NCBI RefSeq assembly: GCF_041429795.1
Contig: NZ_CP163424.1
Span: 620,001 to 684,000, forward strand
From: Algimonas porphyrae
Lineage (GTDB): Bacteria; Pseudomonadota; Alphaproteobacteria; Caulobacterales; Maricaulaceae
DNA: 64,000 bases
Reading direction: 5' to 3'
Below, piece after piece: positions 36,765 through 45,723 of the stretch. Made by a program: the position numbers and the translations under genes. Every line of letters begins with the position of its first letter. The first letter of the stretch is position 1. The notes beneath the pieces are model-generated. The model was not told the origin of the DNA and ran no database searches. It worked only from the letters and a program-made list of their open reading frames with translations.

Positions 36765-39748
36765 CCTCTGTCCGCATGCCTTATAAGACCGGTCCGCGCC
36801 CCCGGATCTGGATCGACGGTCAGTGCTTTCAGAGCGCCAGCCGTCTGCGCGGTATCGGTCGCGCCATTCTGGAAACCCTGACCTTTCTACGTAGCAACCA
36901 TCCGCATCTCGATCTACATCTGTCGCTCAATGCCTCCCATGCCGAGGAAGCGCAGACGGCGCGCCATCTGCTGACGCCAATTCTCGGTGCCGACCGGATT
37001 CATATCTGGGAAGGGCTTGTTCTCAAACCTGAAAGCCAAGGTGGCTATACGGATCAGCAACGCGCGTCCGAAGCCGTTCTCGGCCATCATATCCGTTCGC
37101 TCGCGCCTGATCTGATTTGGAGCCCGTCCGTGTTCGAGGGTGGCCACAATCGCTACGTTTCACTGCTCGCCCCCAAAGCGACCGGCGTTCCCTCCGTTGT
37201 GACATTTCACGATGCCATTCCCTGGCGTTTTCAAGACCGCTATCTCGGTGATCCGGTATCGCGCGCCTGCTATGCGCGCCATCTGGACGCACTGGCGCAG
37301 TATGATCTGGCTTTCGCGGTCTCGCCCTTTTCTGAAAGCGAATTGCGCGACATTCATCCGGGTCTGCCGGTCATTAATGTCTCGTCCGGTCTGTCGCGCG
37401 GGTTTCAGGAGATCGTCGACGGTCTGCAGCCCGAACGCGCGCCGCAAAAGGGTAATGAAACCGAGCTGCTCTATGTCGGAGGTCTCGACTGGCGCAAGAA
37501 TGTTCGGGCCATTCTGCAGGCGATGGGTCTGTTGAAGGATCGGGGACGGTCCGGCATCAGGCTGCGCTTGGTCGGCGATCAGCCTGGCGGCGACGTCGAA
37601 CAGCTTGTCGCGCTGGCGCGTGAACTCGGCATCGGCGATGCCCTCGATTTTACCGGATTCTGCACGGATGCAGAATTGATCCGGGCCTATCAGGCCTGCG
37701 ATATCGCGATCCAGCCCTCCATCATGGAAGGGTTCGGATTGACCGCGCTGGAGGCGATGCGGGCCGGAGCTCCGCTGATCGCAGCGCGGGCCGGCGCACT
37801 GCCGGGCGTCGTGGGCGATGCGGCGCTGCTGTTCGACCCTTATGATGCTGTCGCGCTGGCCGACCATATCGAAGCGGTGATCGACGACCCGGCGCTGGGC
37901 AGACGTCTGCGCAGAATGGGCCGGCAGCGATGCAATCTGTTCGACTGGGAAGTCACGGCAGACCGCGTGGCGAGGGGCTTTGAGGGACTCGTCCGACCAA
38001 CGCGAAATACACCTCGGCCTGTCGCCGAGCAGCGCGCTATCAGTGCCGCGCTCATGCCGCCGATCGACAGGGCCGTCATTCCGCCGGCGCGGCTCTCCGT
38101 CCATATGGCTGCCGCAGAGGTTCCGTCGTCTCTGCCCACAGGCCGTATTCTGTTCGACGTCACCAGCACGTTCTACAATGATTACGGTACCGGCATTCAG
38201 CGCGTAGTGACGCGGATTGCGCGGCAATTGCTAGAAAATCACCCCAATGTCCAACTGGTCGTTTGTGATTCCGATGTCGGGCTTGAAGCCGCGCGCATGG
38301 ATGCGAAAGGGCGCTTCCGCACGGAACGCAAGCTGACGCGAAAGATCGTCTATCCGCAGGTCGGCGACACGCTGATCCTGCTCGATAGTAGCTGGATCTG
38401 GTACAAATCCTTCGAGACCGTCCTGGCCGATGCAAGGCTGCGCGGTGCGGTCGTCATTTCGGGCCTGCATGATCTCGTGCCTGTCGCTTATCCGGCCTAT
38501 TGCGATGACGGCATGCCGATCAATTTCCAGAAATGGTTGCGCGCGGCCCTGCGTTATTCCGATGCCTTCATCTGCGTCTCCAAGGCGACGGCGGAGGCGC
38601 TGCACGATCTTCTGTCGGGTACCGATTTCCCGCGTCCGATGAAAATCGGTCATTTCCGGCTTGGGTCTGACAGCCTCGGCCCTGCAAGCCTCGCTTCGGG
38701 CAACCCCGCTTCGGGCAGTGCGCGCGGCGAAGGGATGCACGACGGACCGCATGATCCCGACCACTTCCTCGTTGTCGGAACGCTGGAGCCCCGCAAAGGT
38801 CATTCCGATATTCTCGCCGCTTTCGAACGGCTCTGGGCCAGCGGCGCGGATCTGCGCCTGACCTTTGTCGGTCGTCCGGGCTGGGGCACGACAGGGCTGC
38901 AGGCCGAGTTGACGGCGCTGGCGGCGCGCGACCCCCGCTTCGACTGGATCTCGGACGCGGATGATACACGTCTGGCGCGGGCCTACGCAGACGCCGGAAC
39001 AGTCATCGCGGCCAGTCACGCGGAAGGGTTCGGTCTGCCCCTGGTCGAAGGCGGACGCGCCGGATGCGGCGTCATCGCGCGCGACATCCCAGTTTTTCGC
39101 GAAGTCGCACCGGGCGGGACGCGTTTCTTCGACACGGTTGATACGTTGATGGACCAGGTACTGGCGGCGCAGGCCGATCCGACGCCTCCGGCCAAGACGG
39201 ATCCGCCGATCAGCTGGGCGGAGTCCACAGCGCTGTTGATGGAGAAGATCCGCACAGACGATTACGCGCAAAGCTATCGGCCCATGGATCCGGAACCGTT
39301 CGTGCCCGATACGGATACCGGGGTCGACCGGATGAAAGGTCCGATCAATCCGGCGCTGATGGATATTAGTCTGAGCACGATTCCGACCCGGATCGACAGC
39401 CCTCTACCGGGTTATTACCGCTTCGTCGTCAGGGTCAGCAATGACGGGCCTGAGCCGCTTTATTCCAAGGGCCGCCTGACGGGTGAGGATAGCGTCCACC
39501 TGTCCTATATTACGCTCGATCATGATGGGCATGAGCGCGCGATCGAGGCCGCTCGCGCCAAGATACCCTACGGGCTGCCGCGGGGGCAGAGCACCGTCAT
39601 GGCGATCGATCTGCCGGACCATTTGGTCGAGAACCCTGCGATCATGGTACAGTTCTCACTGGTGCAGGAAGGCCGCGCCTGGTGGCCCTATCTGGCGCAA
39701 CTGGATCGGGACGCCCATGGCATTCCCGCAAAAGGTACGACAGACTGA
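36761..39748 (+). CDS. Double-domain glycosyltransferase (two GT4-like modules plus C-terminal beta domain)
   Basis: 995 residues. Module 1 (about 10-420) has GQCFQSASRLRGIGRAI, LLYVGGLDWRKN and the donor motif MEGFGLTALEAMRAGAP (Glu323, Glu331). Module 2 (about 435-835) starts with FDVTSTFYNDYGTGIQRVV and has VVGTLEPRKGH and HAEGFGLPLVEGGRAG (Glu755, Glu763). Residues about 860-995 form a separate, probably beta-rich domain (YYRFVVRVSNDGPEPLY) that might bind the acceptor. Two active modules suggest sequential addition of two sugars. The start overlaps the FkbM stop (ATGA) and the stop is one base before the TraB/GumN start, so three genes form one operon. Confidence 0.85.
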   Translation: MTSVRMPYKTGPRPRIWIDGQCFQSASRLRGIGRAILETLTFLRSNHPHLDLHLSLNASHAEEAQTARHLLTPILGADRIHIWEGLVLKPESQGGYTDQQRASEAVLGHHIRSLAPDLIWSPSVFEGGHNRYVSLLAPKATGVPSVVTFHDAIPWRFQDRYLGDPVSRACYARHLDALAQYDLAFAVSPFSESELRDIHPGLPVINVSSGLSRGFQEIVDGLQPERAPQKGNETELLYVGGLDWRKNVRAILQAMGLLKDRGRSGIRLRLVGDQPGGDVEQLVALARELGIGDALDFTGFCTDAELIRAYQACDIAIQPSIMEGFGLTALEAMRAGAPLIAARAGALPGVVGDAALLFDPYDAVALADHIEAVIDDPALGRRLRRMGRQRCNLFDWEVTADRVARGFEGLVRPTRNTPRPVAEQRAISAALMPPIDRAVIPPARLSVHMAAAEVPSSLPTGRILFDVTSTFYNDYGTGIQRVVTRIARQLLENHPNVQLVVCDSDVGLEAARMDAKGRFRTERKLTRKIVYPQVGDTLILLDSSWIWYKSFETVLADARLRGAVVISGLHDLVPVAYPAYCDDGMPINFQKWLRAALRYSDAFICVSKATAEALHDLLSGTDFPRPMKIGHFRLGSDSLGPASLASGNPASGSARGEGMHDGPHDPDHFLVVGTLEPRKGHSDILAAFERLWASGADLRLTFVGRPGWGTTGLQAELTALAARDPRFDWISDADDTRLARAYADAGTVIAASHAEGFGLPLVEGGRAGCGVIARDIPVFREVAPGGTRFFDTVDTLMDQVLAAQADPTPPAKTDPPISWAESTALLMEKIRTDDYAQSYRPMDPEPFVPDTDTGVDRMKGPINPALMDISLSTIPTRIDSPLPGYYRFVVRVSNDGPEPLYSKGRLTGEDSVHLSYITLDHDGHERAIEAARAKIPYGLPRGQSTVMAIDLPDHLVENPAIMVQFSLVQEGRAWWPYLAQLDRDAHGIPAKGTTD

Positions 39749-39749
39749 T

Positions 39750-40736
39750 ATGCGCAACTTTCTGATTTGGTTCGGCCTTCTGATACTGATGGCCTGCGAT
39801 CAGGTCCCGATCACGGACGGGGCCGCGCGCAAGGTCAGCGAAGCGCGCGAACGCAATGATGCGCCGGCCATCTGGCGATTGCAGGATGAAGACAGCACCC
39901 TCTATCTGTTCGGGACGGTCCACCTGCTGCCGGATGATCTGAACTGGCAGCGCGACGATATGCGCGAAGCCTTCGCCGCTTCGGGCACGGTTTTCTTCGA
40001 AGCGGACAATGAGGGCGCAGCGGCCCTGCGCGCGCAAGCGCTGGCCACCCGGCTCGGCCTGCGAACGGATGGACGGCGTCTGACTGATACGCTCGATAAT
40101 TATCAGTCCAACCTGCTCGAAGCGGTCGCCAATAATGGCGCGCTCGATCTTGCGGCGCTCGATGCAATGCAGCCTTGGCTGGCCGGCGAGTTTCTGACTC
40201 TGTCCGCTGCGCAGGGGGAGGGCCTGTCGGCAAATCTGTCCGCAGACGAAGCGCTGAAATCCAGGGCGGCGCGCTCAGGCAAGAATGTCGTCTATTTCGA
40301 AACACCCGAGGACCAGATCCGGCAAATTGCCGACCTGCCGGAAACCGTTCAGCTGGAGCTGCTGACCAATACGATGGAACGGTTCGATGACATGGGCCCG
40401 GGCTTGCGCCGGATCGCGGAAGACTGGGCGGTCGGCGATGTCGCGGCTCTGGAGCGCGACCTCACCACACCGCTAGCGACCGCACCGGCGGGCTATCGCG
40501 AGGCTATCTTTCTTGACCGGCATGAGCGCTGGGCCGACCGCCTCGACCGGTTCATGCAAGGCTCAGGGACTGGCTTCGTCGCGGTCGGCACCAGCCATTT
40601 GGTCGGAGATGGAAGTCTGATCGATGCGCTCGAAGCGCGCGGCTATGATGTCGCGCGCCATCTGGCATTTCTGGGCGAGGATGTGATTCGGCCTGCCAAT
40701 CTCGACCTGCCGAACGTGCCGACAGGCCAGGAGTAG
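39750..40736 (+). CDS. TraB/GumN family lipoprotein
   Basis: 328 residues from ATG 39750, one base after the preceding stop; longer in-frame starts lie inside the glycosyltransferase gene. The N-terminus is a lipoprotein signal (LLILMAC, lipidated Cys16). The TraB/GumN fold is shown by STLYLFGTVHLLPDD, VFFEAD, and the second GxxH-type motif VAVGTSHLVGDGSLIDALEARGY. Members are proposed to be metal-dependent hydrolases; GumN belongs to a xanthan cluster, so linkage to a glycosyltransferase operon makes sense. It is convergent with the TonB receptor, two bases from its stop. Confidence 0.85.
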   Translation: MRNFLIWFGLLILMACDQVPITDGAARKVSEARERNDAPAIWRLQDEDSTLYLFGTVHLLPDDLNWQRDDMREAFAASGTVFFEADNEGAAALRAQALATRLGLRTDGRRLTDTLDNYQSNLLEAVANNGALDLAALDAMQPWLAGEFLTLSAAQGEGLSANLSADEALKSRAARSGKNVVYFETPEDQIRQIADLPETVQLELLTNTMERFDDMGPGLRRIAEDWAVGDVAALERDLTTPLATAPAGYREAIFLDRHERWADRLDRFMQGSGTGFVAVGTSHLVGDGSLIDALEARGYDVARHLAFLGEDVIRPANLDLPNVPTGQE

Positions 40737-40738
40737 GC

Positions 40739-42688
40739 CTAGAAGTCCAGCGCCAGACCGGCAAAGACCGACCGGCCCGGTGCGGCATAGCCGACAATCT
40801 CCTGGTAGGTCTCATCCAGCAGGTTTTCGCCGCGCAGGCTCAGCACCACATGATCGCCGATGCCCCAGGCGGCCCGCGCCCCCAGCAGGGTGAAGGCGTC
40901 CAGCGTCACGTCGGAGAAGGTTGCGAAATCCGTATCGCGCTGCGTTCCCGTATGATCGAGATAGGCCGAAAGGCTCAATGCATCGCTGGCACGCCAGGTC
41001 ACATTGGCGCTGCCTGTGAAGCGCGGACGTCTGATTTCCTCGACCCCATCCTGCTCGCTATCCAGATGTGTCGCAGCACCGGACAGGGTCCAGTCGCCCG
41101 TCTGATATTGGGCTTCCAGCTCGATCCCGCGCCGGGTCGACTCCGTTCCCAGATTGGCGACCGTCTGCGCAAATGTCGGCGGCAGGAAGCGGGTCACGAT
41201 CTCATCTTCCAGGGCACTTTCGAACAGATCGACCGAGGCGCGAAAATTGCCGATCCGCTGCTCATAGCCGACACTGACGCCCAGGCTGCGTTCGGGTTTC
41301 AGGTCGGCATTGCCGGTAAAGTTGGAGCCCGGAAAGAAGCCGAATAATTCGATCAGGGTCGGGTTCTTCACGCCCGTCCCGACCGAGGCGCGCAACCGTC
41401 CGTCCCAGTCAAACCCGTAGCCGGCACCGACGCGCCAAGTCGTGGCATCATCGAACAGATCATTCAGATCGTGACGCACTGAGCCTGACAGGGTCAGCGC
41501 GCCGTGGCTGAAGCGGTAGTCGCCAGCCAATGCCGCTGCCTCATTCTGCGGTCTGGCCCCCGGTTCGGTGAAGTTGGGCACGATCCGGTAGGTCTCGCGC
41601 TCATATTCCGCCAGCGCCGTAAAGGCGTGGCGGTCCGTTTCGACCCCGGCGACCCAGCTGATATTGCGGCGCTCTCCCTGGCTGCGAGATGAAAAGCCGC
41701 CGACCGTATCCGTGTCCGTTTCGGACCACTGGCCGCTGATCTTGTGATCGATCGATCCGGTCGAAAAGCGCGCATCAAGCCGGGCCAGCTGCCGCCTGCG
41801 TTCGGTCTCGTCATCCGTATTGTCGAGCCGCCCGTCAAACGGGCTGTCGGCGTCGAATTGCGTATCGAGCAGGCTGAAACTGTAGAGCCCGTCGAGCCGC
41901 ACGGGACCGAGCTCGACGGCGTTCAGGCCGACACGCAGACTCCGCGACTGCGCCCCGTCAACCTCGCCGCCCAGACCGGAAATGTCGAACCCGTCTGTCC
42001 GAAACGCATTGCCATTCACGGAAAGAGCCGCACCAGCGATCGGAATGACGGCGCTGATCTGACCCTCAAACGTGCCGTAGGTGCCGCCTTCGACGCTCGC
42101 GCGCCATTGCGGCTCGGTTTCGCCGGCCCGGGTGACGATGGACACGACGCCCGCCACCGCGTCGGACCCGTAGAGAGCCGATTGTTCGCCGCGCAGGACT
42201 TCAATTTTAACAATGTCGGCGGCCCGCAAGCCAGACAGGTCGATTTCGCCCGTACTCGGATTAGCGGCTTCGACCCCGTCGATCAGGACCAGAACCTGAT
42301 TGGCTTCCGCGCCGCGCACGCGAATCTGCGTCACCCCGGCGCCTGGTCCCGACGTGCTGACGGCGATACCGGGCAGGGAGCGGAGCAGCTCGGACACATA
42401 TTGCTGCCCGCGGGTTTTTATCTCATGCTCGGATAGGAATGAGACCGGAGATGTTGTCTCACTCCCTTCATCATAACCCAGCCGCCCTGTAACAATGATC
42501 CAGTCTTCATCTCCGTGGTATGAGCAGACAATGACGTAATCACGCTCCTCTTCGGATAGAGTGTAGTCGACCGGATTTCCTCTTTGGCAATCTGTATCCC
42601 ACTCGAAGCTGACATCCGCTTGCACCTGCGCCCAGCCAGGCACACTCAGACTGACGGCGGCTGCCGTCCCTAGTAAAATACGTTTCAT
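40739..42688 (-). CDS. TonB-dependent outer-membrane receptor, BtuB-like (cobalamin uptake)
   Basis: 649 residues from ATG 42688, preceded by GGAGA and starting a signal peptide that ends at GWAQ (21). A TonB-box-like DWIIVTG leads into the plug (VSFLSEHEIKTRG, LPGIAVSTSGPGAGVTQIRVRGAEANQVLVLIDG, VLRGEQSALYGSDAVAGVV). The barrel ends in AGLALDF with terminal Phe. About 45 extra residues with two cysteines (FEWDTDCQRG...DYVIVCSYHG) lie between the signal and the TonB box, which is unusual. A cobalamin riboswitch in the leader gives strong support for corrinoid uptake. No btuF/C/D genes are adjacent. Confidence 0.88.
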   Translation of the reverse strand: MKRILLGTAAAVSLSVPGWAQVQADVSFEWDTDCQRGNPVDYTLSEEERDYVIVCSYHGDEDWIIVTGRLGYDEGSETTSPVSFLSEHEIKTRGQQYVSELLRSLPGIAVSTSGPGAGVTQIRVRGAEANQVLVLIDGVEAANPSTGEIDLSGLRAADIVKIEVLRGEQSALYGSDAVAGVVSIVTRAGETEPQWRASVEGGTYGTFEGQISAVIPIAGAALSVNGNAFRTDGFDISGLGGEVDGAQSRSLRVGLNAVELGPVRLDGLYSFSLLDTQFDADSPFDGRLDNTDDETERRRQLARLDARFSTGSIDHKISGQWSETDTDTVGGFSSRSQGERRNISWVAGVETDRHAFTALAEYERETYRIVPNFTEPGARPQNEAAALAGDYRFSHGALTLSGSVRHDLNDLFDDATTWRVGAGYGFDWDGRLRASVGTGVKNPTLIELFGFFPGSNFTGNADLKPERSLGVSVGYEQRIGNFRASVDLFESALEDEIVTRFLPPTFAQTVANLGTESTRRGIELEAQYQTGDWTLSGAATHLDSEQDGVEEIRRPRFTGSANVTWRASDALSLSAYLDHTGTQRDTDFATFSDVTLDAFTLLGARAAWGIGDHVVLSLRGENLLDETYQEIVGYAAPGRSVFAGLALDF

Positions 42689-42820
42689 CACGCACGTCTC
42701 CAATGTCGCGTGGCCCTTCCGGCGCACACGTGTTTGCAAAAGACGTCGTCATTGAAAGACGGGGCTCATCCCCATCATCCATGCGCATCGGTCGACCCCG
42801 CCCGCGCGCGCTGGCGACTT

Positions 42821-43005
42821 GTTTCGGCAGGTCTTCCGACTGATGGCTCTCCCTGACAATAATCAGAGGTGGATCACCGCGCCTTCCCAGTTGTGAAACC
42901 AGTGGCGTTTGCGGCGACCCTCGCCAAACACGGCAGCGGGCGCTGTCGAGGATTTGAACCCCGTTCCCTATTCACGCTCGTTAAGAGCGACCGGAACGGG
43001 GCTGC
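42821..43005 (-). promoter_or_regulatory. Cobalamin riboswitch controlling the TonB receptor
   Basis: On the minus strand the order of conserved blocks fits the class: AATAGGGAACGGGGTTCAAATCC, then a CAGCGCCCGCTGC block, a variable arm, GGGAAGGCGCGGTG, and the B12 box AGTCGGAAGACCTGCCG at about 42825-42841. The leader then runs about 130 nt to the receptor start. High cobalamin should reduce receptor synthesis. The exact ends and the expression platform were not modelled. Confidence 0.88.
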
Positions 43006-43050
43006 GCCTAAAGTCTTTGACAGCGCGGCACAAGCGCCTAGAGGGCGGAT

Positions 43051-44088
43051 ATGCGAATTTCTTTATATGATCTATTGCGGCAGACCCCACTGCTTCTGGC
43101 CGACGGCGCGACCGGCACCAACTTCATGCATATGGGGCTGGAGCCTGGCTTCCCGCCGGACATCTGGAACCTGACCGAGCCAACCAAACCGGAGACGCTA
43201 CACCGACAATTTGTCGACGCCGGATCCGACATTATCCTGACCAATACGTTCGGGGCCAATGCGCCGCGTCTGAAACTGCATGACGCACAGGACGACACCT
43301 ACGCCATCAACAAGGCCGGGGCCGAGATTGCGGGCCGCGTGGCCGCAGCCGCCGATCGCCCCGTCGTCGTGGCCGGGTCCGTCGGACCGACGGGCGAACT
43401 GTTCGCGCCGATGGGTGAGATGACGATGGACAGTGCCGTTGCCGCCTTTTCGACACAGATCGAAGGCCTGCGCGACGGCGGTGCCGACGTGATCTGGATC
43501 GAAACCATGTCGGCGGCGGAAGAGATTCAGGCCGCTGCGCAAGCCGCGATCAATTGCGGCATGCCTTACGTCTTCACGGCGAGTTTCGACACGGCTGGCA
43601 AGACGATGATGGGGGTCGCGCCCGGCGACATTCACGGCATCACGGCGGCGCTGTCCGAACAGCCGCTGGCCGTCGGTTCGAATTGCGGCGTCGGAGCGTC
43701 CGATCTGCTGCTCGGCGCGCTCGACATGACGGCCGCCAATCCCGACGCGGTCGTGGTCGGCAAGGCCAATTGCGGTATTCCGACCGTGCTGGGCAAGGAG
43801 ACTGTCTATTCCGGCACGCCGGAGCTGATGTATGATTATGCGCAGCTTGCCGCCGATGCAGGTGTGCGGATCATTGGCGGCTGCTGCGGCAATGCGCCGG
43901 AACATGTCGCCGCCATGCGCCGGTCGATCGACGCCTATCTGGAACGCGGCGCTCCCGGTCCGCGCCCAACCCGTGCCAGCCTTGAGGCGGCTCTTGGACC
44001 GCTAGTCAATCCCCCAGTCGAGGCGGGAACGAAGGGCCGTCGCGGAGCCAGGGGTAGGGCAAGGGGAGGCGCGAGACGCCAGCGCTGA
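43051..44088 (+). CDS. bmt: Betaine/homocysteine S-methyltransferase family protein
   Basis: 345 residues with the homocysteine-binding zinc barrel: LLLADGATGTNF at the start, TNTFGAN, AGSVGPTGE, the first zinc ligand in GSNCGVG (Cys212), and GGCCGN (Cys278, Cys279). It should transfer a methyl group to homocysteine to make methionine. The small size matches stand-alone alphaproteobacterial Bmt or MetH-N-terminal-type enzymes, with no cobalamin domain in the chain. A basic tail (GRRGARGRARGGARRQR) is additional. It is divergent from the riboswitch leader, with under 50 nt between. The methyl donor (betaine or a corrinoid partner) is not decided by sequence. Confidence 0.85.
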   Translation: MRISLYDLLRQTPLLLADGATGTNFMHMGLEPGFPPDIWNLTEPTKPETLHRQFVDAGSDIILTNTFGANAPRLKLHDAQDDTYAINKAGAEIAGRVAAAADRPVVVAGSVGPTGELFAPMGEMTMDSAVAAFSTQIEGLRDGGADVIWIETMSAAEEIQAAAQAAINCGMPYVFTASFDTAGKTMMGVAPGDIHGITAALSEQPLAVGSNCGVGASDLLLGALDMTAANPDAVVVGKANCGIPTVLGKETVYSGTPELMYDYAQLAADAGVRIIGGCCGNAPEHVAAMRRSIDAYLERGAPGPRPTRASLEAALGPLVNPPVEAGTKGRRGARGRARGGARRQR

Positions 44089-44210
44089 CCCCGATTGCAA
44101 GGCTTTGCTAACCCTGTCGCTTAGCGCCATCCTAAGGCTCCGACCCTAAAGCATCGTCCCAAGCCGACCCATTTATGAGGTTGGCACGATGAATGGGAAG
44201 AGGATCGGGC

Positions 44211-45713
44211 ATGGCGCTAGCGCCCAAAATCGTTGCACGGCAGACGCAAAGTCTGGCCATGACACCGCAATTGCAGCAGGCGATCAAGCTGCTGCAACTC
44301 TCCAATCTGGAGCTGGCGGCCTTCGTTGAGGATCAGGTTGAAAAGAACCCTCTGCTGGAACGTGGTACGGGCGATGAGAACCGTCGCGGTGAAGACGAAC
44401 CCGTCACGGTCGCTGCATCCGAGACAACGCTCGACATGAATGTCCCGGCGGCGGCGCAGACCGAACTGGATGTTCCGGATCACAGTATTTCCGATGACAG
44501 TGCGGCTGACCGTATCGGCGGTCCGGCGGCCGATGTTGGCGGTTCGATCGATTTCAACAAGGGGGCCGGGTCCGGCCGTCCACTGTCGGATGTTTATGAC
44601 GCCGCTGCCAATGCCGCGGCCGAAGTGACGTTGCAGGATCATCTGCGGCGCCAGTTTGCTCATCTGTCCCTGTGTCCTACGGACCGCCCGGTCGCGGACT
44701 ATCTGGTCAATCTGATTGATGACGGCGGTTATCTACGCGAAGAAACCGAGGCCTTGGCCCTGTCGCTAGGTGTCTCGTCAGCGCGTATCAGCTCGGTCAT
44801 TACCCAGCTGCAGACGTTGGAGCCGACCGGCGTCTTCGCCCGCAGCTTGCCGGAATGCCTGTCGATGCAGCTGGCGGAAACTGGTCATCTCGACGATGCC
44901 AACCGGATCATGCTCGATAATCTGGATCTGCTGGCCCGGCATGACCTGCCCAAACTGGCCAAGCTATGCCAAATCGATATTGATGGGCTCAAGACCCGTA
45001 TCCTGCATCTGCGGTCTCTGTCACCGAAGCCGGGTTTTGCCTTTGGCGGCAGTGCCGTCTCTGGTGTTGAACCCGATGTCTATGTGCGTGAAACGCCGCA
45101 AGGCGGCTGGGCGGTCGAACTGAATTCCGACACGCTGCCGCGCGTGCTGGTCAACAAGCGCTATTACCGCGAAATCAAGGCGGCGTCCGGCGACGATGAA
45201 ACGGCGCGGGAATTTCTGTCCGACTGTCATCAGACCGCAAGCTGGTTGGTCAAATCACTCGATCAACGGGCCCGCACGATCCTGAAGGTCGCCAGCGAAA
45301 TCGTCCGGCAGCAGGATGCATTCTTCGCCTACGGCGTCGATCATATGCGCCCGCTCAAACTCAAGGATGTGTCCGAAGCGATCGAAATGCACGAATCCAC
45401 GGTCAGCCGGGTTACGACGGGCAAGTTCATGGCCACGCCGCGCGGCATGGTCGAGCTGAAATTCTTCTTCACCGCGTCAATTCCATCCACGTCGGGCGGA
45501 GAGGGACACAGTGCGGAGTCCGTCCGTCACCGCATTCAGACGCTGGTCGACGAGGAAACCGATGTGAAAAGCGTCAAATCGGACGACCGGATCGTCGAAC
45601 TGCTTCGCGCGCACGGGATCGACATTGCGCGCCGGACCGTCGCCAAATATCGCGACGTGATGAATATACCCAGCTCCGTCGAACGACGCCGGATCATCCG
45701 CAACAGGCTTTAG
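44211..45713 (+). CDS. rpoN: RNA polymerase sigma-54 factor
   Basis: 500 residues from ATG 44211, placed 7 nt after AGAGGA; an ATG at 44193 lies over that site. Region I is typical (QTQSLAMTPQLQQAIKLLQLSNLEL...NPLLE). A Gln/Asp-rich acidic region II follows, then the core-binding domain. The C-terminal RpoN box reads ARRTVAKYRDVMNIPSS. It directs RNA polymerase to -24/-12 promoters with AAA+ activators. The usual downstream partners (hpf, ptsN) are absent: the next gene is a convergent symporter 11 nt away. Confidence 0.96.
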   Translation: MALAPKIVARQTQSLAMTPQLQQAIKLLQLSNLELAAFVEDQVEKNPLLERGTGDENRRGEDEPVTVAASETTLDMNVPAAAQTELDVPDHSISDDSAADRIGGPAADVGGSIDFNKGAGSGRPLSDVYDAAANAAAEVTLQDHLRRQFAHLSLCPTDRPVADYLVNLIDDGGYLREETEALALSLGVSSARISSVITQLQTLEPTGVFARSLPECLSMQLAETGHLDDANRIMLDNLDLLARHDLPKLAKLCQIDIDGLKTRILHLRSLSPKPGFAFGGSAVSGVEPDVYVRETPQGGWAVELNSDTLPRVLVNKRYYREIKAASGDDETAREFLSDCHQTASWLVKSLDQRARTILKVASEIVRQQDAFFAYGVDHMRPLKLKDVSEAIEMHESTVSRVTTGKFMATPRGMVELKFFFTASIPSTSGGEGHSAESVRHRIQTLVDEETDVKSVKSDDRIVELLRAHGIDIARRTVAKYRDVMNIPSSVERRRIIRNRL

Positions 45714-45723
45714 CTTCGCTCTC

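Noticed and set aside
36914-39271. Two to three long antisense frames opposite the double glycosyltransferase
   Set aside because: The sense frame shows both donor motifs and operon overlaps; the antisense translations are Arg/Gln-rich without motifs.
42940-43012. Possible tRNA from the T-arm-like GGTTCAAATCC on the minus strand
   Set aside because: No acceptor stem, D arm or anticodon arm fits; the block is the conserved first part of the cobalamin riboswitch.
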